Source: Certhia americana (lineage: Eukaryota > Chordata > Aves > Passeriformes > Certhiidae). From it: a stretch of 64,000 nt of DNA. The notes under the pieces are model-generated. The model searched no databases. It was not told the origin of the DNA and worked only from the letters and a program-made list of their open reading frames with translations. The DNA is taken from assembly GCA_018697195.1 (NCBI GenBank), contig CM031869.1:16703651-16767650 (forward strand). Direction: 5' to 3'. The translations under genes were made by a program, and so were the position numbers. Positions 62,558 through 64,000 of this stretch are shown in pieces. Position 1 is the first letter of the stretch, and each line of letters opens with the position of its first letter.

Positions 62558-63372
62558 CGGGAACGGGAACGGGAAACGGGAACGGGAACGGGAACAGGGA
62601 ATGGGAATGGGAACGGATGGAACGTGGAAACGGGAACGGGACCGGGACCGGGACGGGAATGGCGAGCGGGAACGGGAATGGTAGAGGGGGAACCGGGAAA
62701 CGGGAACGGGAGCGGGAACGGGAACGGGACCGGAGACCGGGACCGGGACGGCAGACCGGGGGAATGGGAGCCGGGACGGGGAAATGGCATTTTGAACGCT
62801 GGAACGGAAATGGGAACGGGAACGGGGAATGGAAGAACGGGAACGGGATCGGGAACCGGGAACGGGACCGCGGGACCGGGACCGAGGACCGGGGAACGGG
62901 AATGGGGGAAGGGGGGGGAAGGGAACGCGGAACCGGGAATGGGACCGGAGAACAGGAAAGGGGAACGGGGAATGGAACGGTGAAATGGGAGCGGGGAATG
63001 GGAATGGCCAAGGGGAACAGGGAACGGAATGGATATTCCTCATAAGAGCAGGGAACGGGAACGGGAACGGGACCGGGAACGTGGAATGGGAACCTGGGGA
63101 ACGGGAAATGGCAGCGGGAACGGAAAGGGAACGGGAAACGGGAATGGGAGCCGGGAACGGGAGCGGGAACGGGAACGGGAATCGGGAACGGGGAAGGTGG
63201 AAATGCGGCGAATTGCAGACCGGGACCGGGAACGGGAAAAGGGAATGGCACGCGGAACGGGGACCGGGGAACGGGAAATGGGAATGGCACCGGGAACGGG
63301 GACCGTGGGAACCGGGGAATTCCGTTGGCGATGGAACCGGGAACGGGACATTTTCTGGGTAATAGGGACCGG
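62558..63372. repeat. Degenerate (GGGAAC/GGGAAT)n hexamer array
   Basis: About 800 bases built from GGGAAC, GGGAAT, GGGACC and near variants, with the G-rich strand on plus. Runs of perfect GGGAAC occur, for example near 62560-62600, 62700-62730 and 63050-63080. Interruptions are single-base insertions such as GGGAAAC and short unrelated patches, for example the bases near 63030-63050. Four GGG runs separated by three-base loops recur many times, a textbook G-quadruplex pattern. The array starts about 260 bases upstream of the FBXW11 ATG. Long open frames in it (Gly-Asn/Gly-Thr on plus, Pro-Phe/Pro-Val on minus) are artefacts of the repeat. Confidence 0.95.
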
Positions 63373-64000
63373 GATATGGAAGCGCTGTGCGGCGGGAGCC
63401 CCGCCCCGTGGGATGGCGCAGTCACGGGGGTGGTCGGTGGCTTCTGTCCGGTCAGGACGGGCGGTGGTTTGTGGGGAAAGTCCGGGCCGGGGCTCTCCGT
63501 GCCCAGAGGAGCACATGGGGCTGCCCCTGCATCCCTGAGGTGTCAAGGTCGGGTGGACGGTGCGAGGACCAGCCGGGAGACAGTGGGGAGGTGTCCCTGC
63601 CATGGCCGGGGCGCTGACTGGGAATGGGATTTTTTCAAGCCCTTTCCAGCCACAGAACATGAGAGTCTGTGTGATACACGGACTCATGAGGTTGGCTTAT
63701 GCAATGTTACGCTGTTTACTTAATTAAACAGTTCTATTTTAATAAGTCCTAATTTCTGCCTTAGGCCTGGGTCTTGCTCGGCACCACTGGGCATTATCCC
63801 ATGTAGTCTGACCTCCACCCTTGGAACGAGACAGCTTTTTCAGCTTTAGGGGTCTGGAGCCTGCTGGTAAACTGTGGGCACTTGCCACAGGGAGCACAGG
63901 AGCATACAGGAGCCATCGCTTTGGGGAACACTAGTCGCTGCCCTATCTGACCCACACAGCGGGACCAAACTGCACCGTAGGCATTGGGAATCTTGGAAGC
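63373..64000. other. Region upstream of the hexamer array
   Basis: GC-rich to about 63620, then AT-richer. No exon, repeat family or RNA gene was recognised. In human the gene on this side is STK10 on the same strand, and no STK10 coding sequence is visible here. Confidence 0.6.

Larger units (their letters stand above)
61835..62560. promoter_or_regulatory. CpG island and promoter region of FBXW11
   Basis: About 700 bases very rich in CG dinucleotides, spanning the start of intron 1, exon 1 and the upstream region. There is no TATA box near the expected start. Upstream of the ATG on the gene strand I see a CCAAT box (62504-62500), GC boxes (around 62466-62475 and 62511-62516) and a CRE-like site (62424-62416). 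This is a typical broad CpG-island promoter of a housekeeping gene. The transcription start is not determined and probably lies between 62310 and 62450. Confidence 0.85.

Noticed and set aside
62249..63687. Long open frames on both strands (up to about 330 codons) rich in Gly-Asn/Gly-Thr or Pro-Phe/Pro-Val
   Set aside because: They are translations of the GGGAAC hexamer array. A six-base unit keeps two codons per unit open in many frames, and there is no domain or splice support.
63640..64000. Possible 3' UTR of the neighbouring STK10 gene
   Set aside because: The gene order is known from human only. No coding sequence or minus-strand poly(A) context here supports it.

Overview
This window is vertebrate nuclear DNA, most likely from a bird. 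Most of it is one large, multi-exon, minus-strand gene with AT-leaning introns. The scattered interspersed repeats I can recognise are CR1 LINE fragments, some of which end in the ATTCTRTG-like tail typical of avian CR1. The coding exons match FBXW11 (beta-TrCP2), an F-box/WD40 substrate receptor of the SCF ubiquitin ligase. The C-terminal stretch reading [15 protein letters not shown] separates it from its paralogue BTRC.

Layout from left to right. 1-5560 is intergenic sequence downstream of FBXW11, holding CR1 pieces and a GC-rich block with short tandem repeats at about 1440-2900. About 5565-7895 is the terminal, wholly untranslated 3' exon with a poly(A) signal at 5583-5588. 10895-28133 holds ten constitutive coding exons: the dimerisation domain, the F-box, a linker and the WD40 propeller, with the stop codon at 10922-10924. 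29173-29235 and 46614-46715 are two alternative N-terminal cassette exons. 62258-62301 is the first coding exon, inside a CpG island (about 61835-62560) that carries the promoter. About 62558-63370 is a striking degenerate GGGAAC/GGGAAT hexamer array just upstream of the promoter. The last ~600 bases show no recognisable gene.

Joining the exons by their splice sites gives 542 codons with all phases compatible, except for one apparent missing base in exon 1. That base loss takes the canonical start codon out of frame with every downstream exon. The last three bases of exon 1 are themselves an ATG that is in frame with both alternative second exons. All seven propeller residues that correspond to the known beta-TrCP1 phosphodegron contacts are present.

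I found no tRNA, rRNA, CRISPR or prokaryotic feature and no second protein-coding gene. The most noteworthy observations are the exon-1 frame break, the G-quadruplex-type hexamer array beside the promoter, a pair of Pumilio-type elements in the 3' UTR, and a pair of AATAAA signals only ~215 bases into intron 1.
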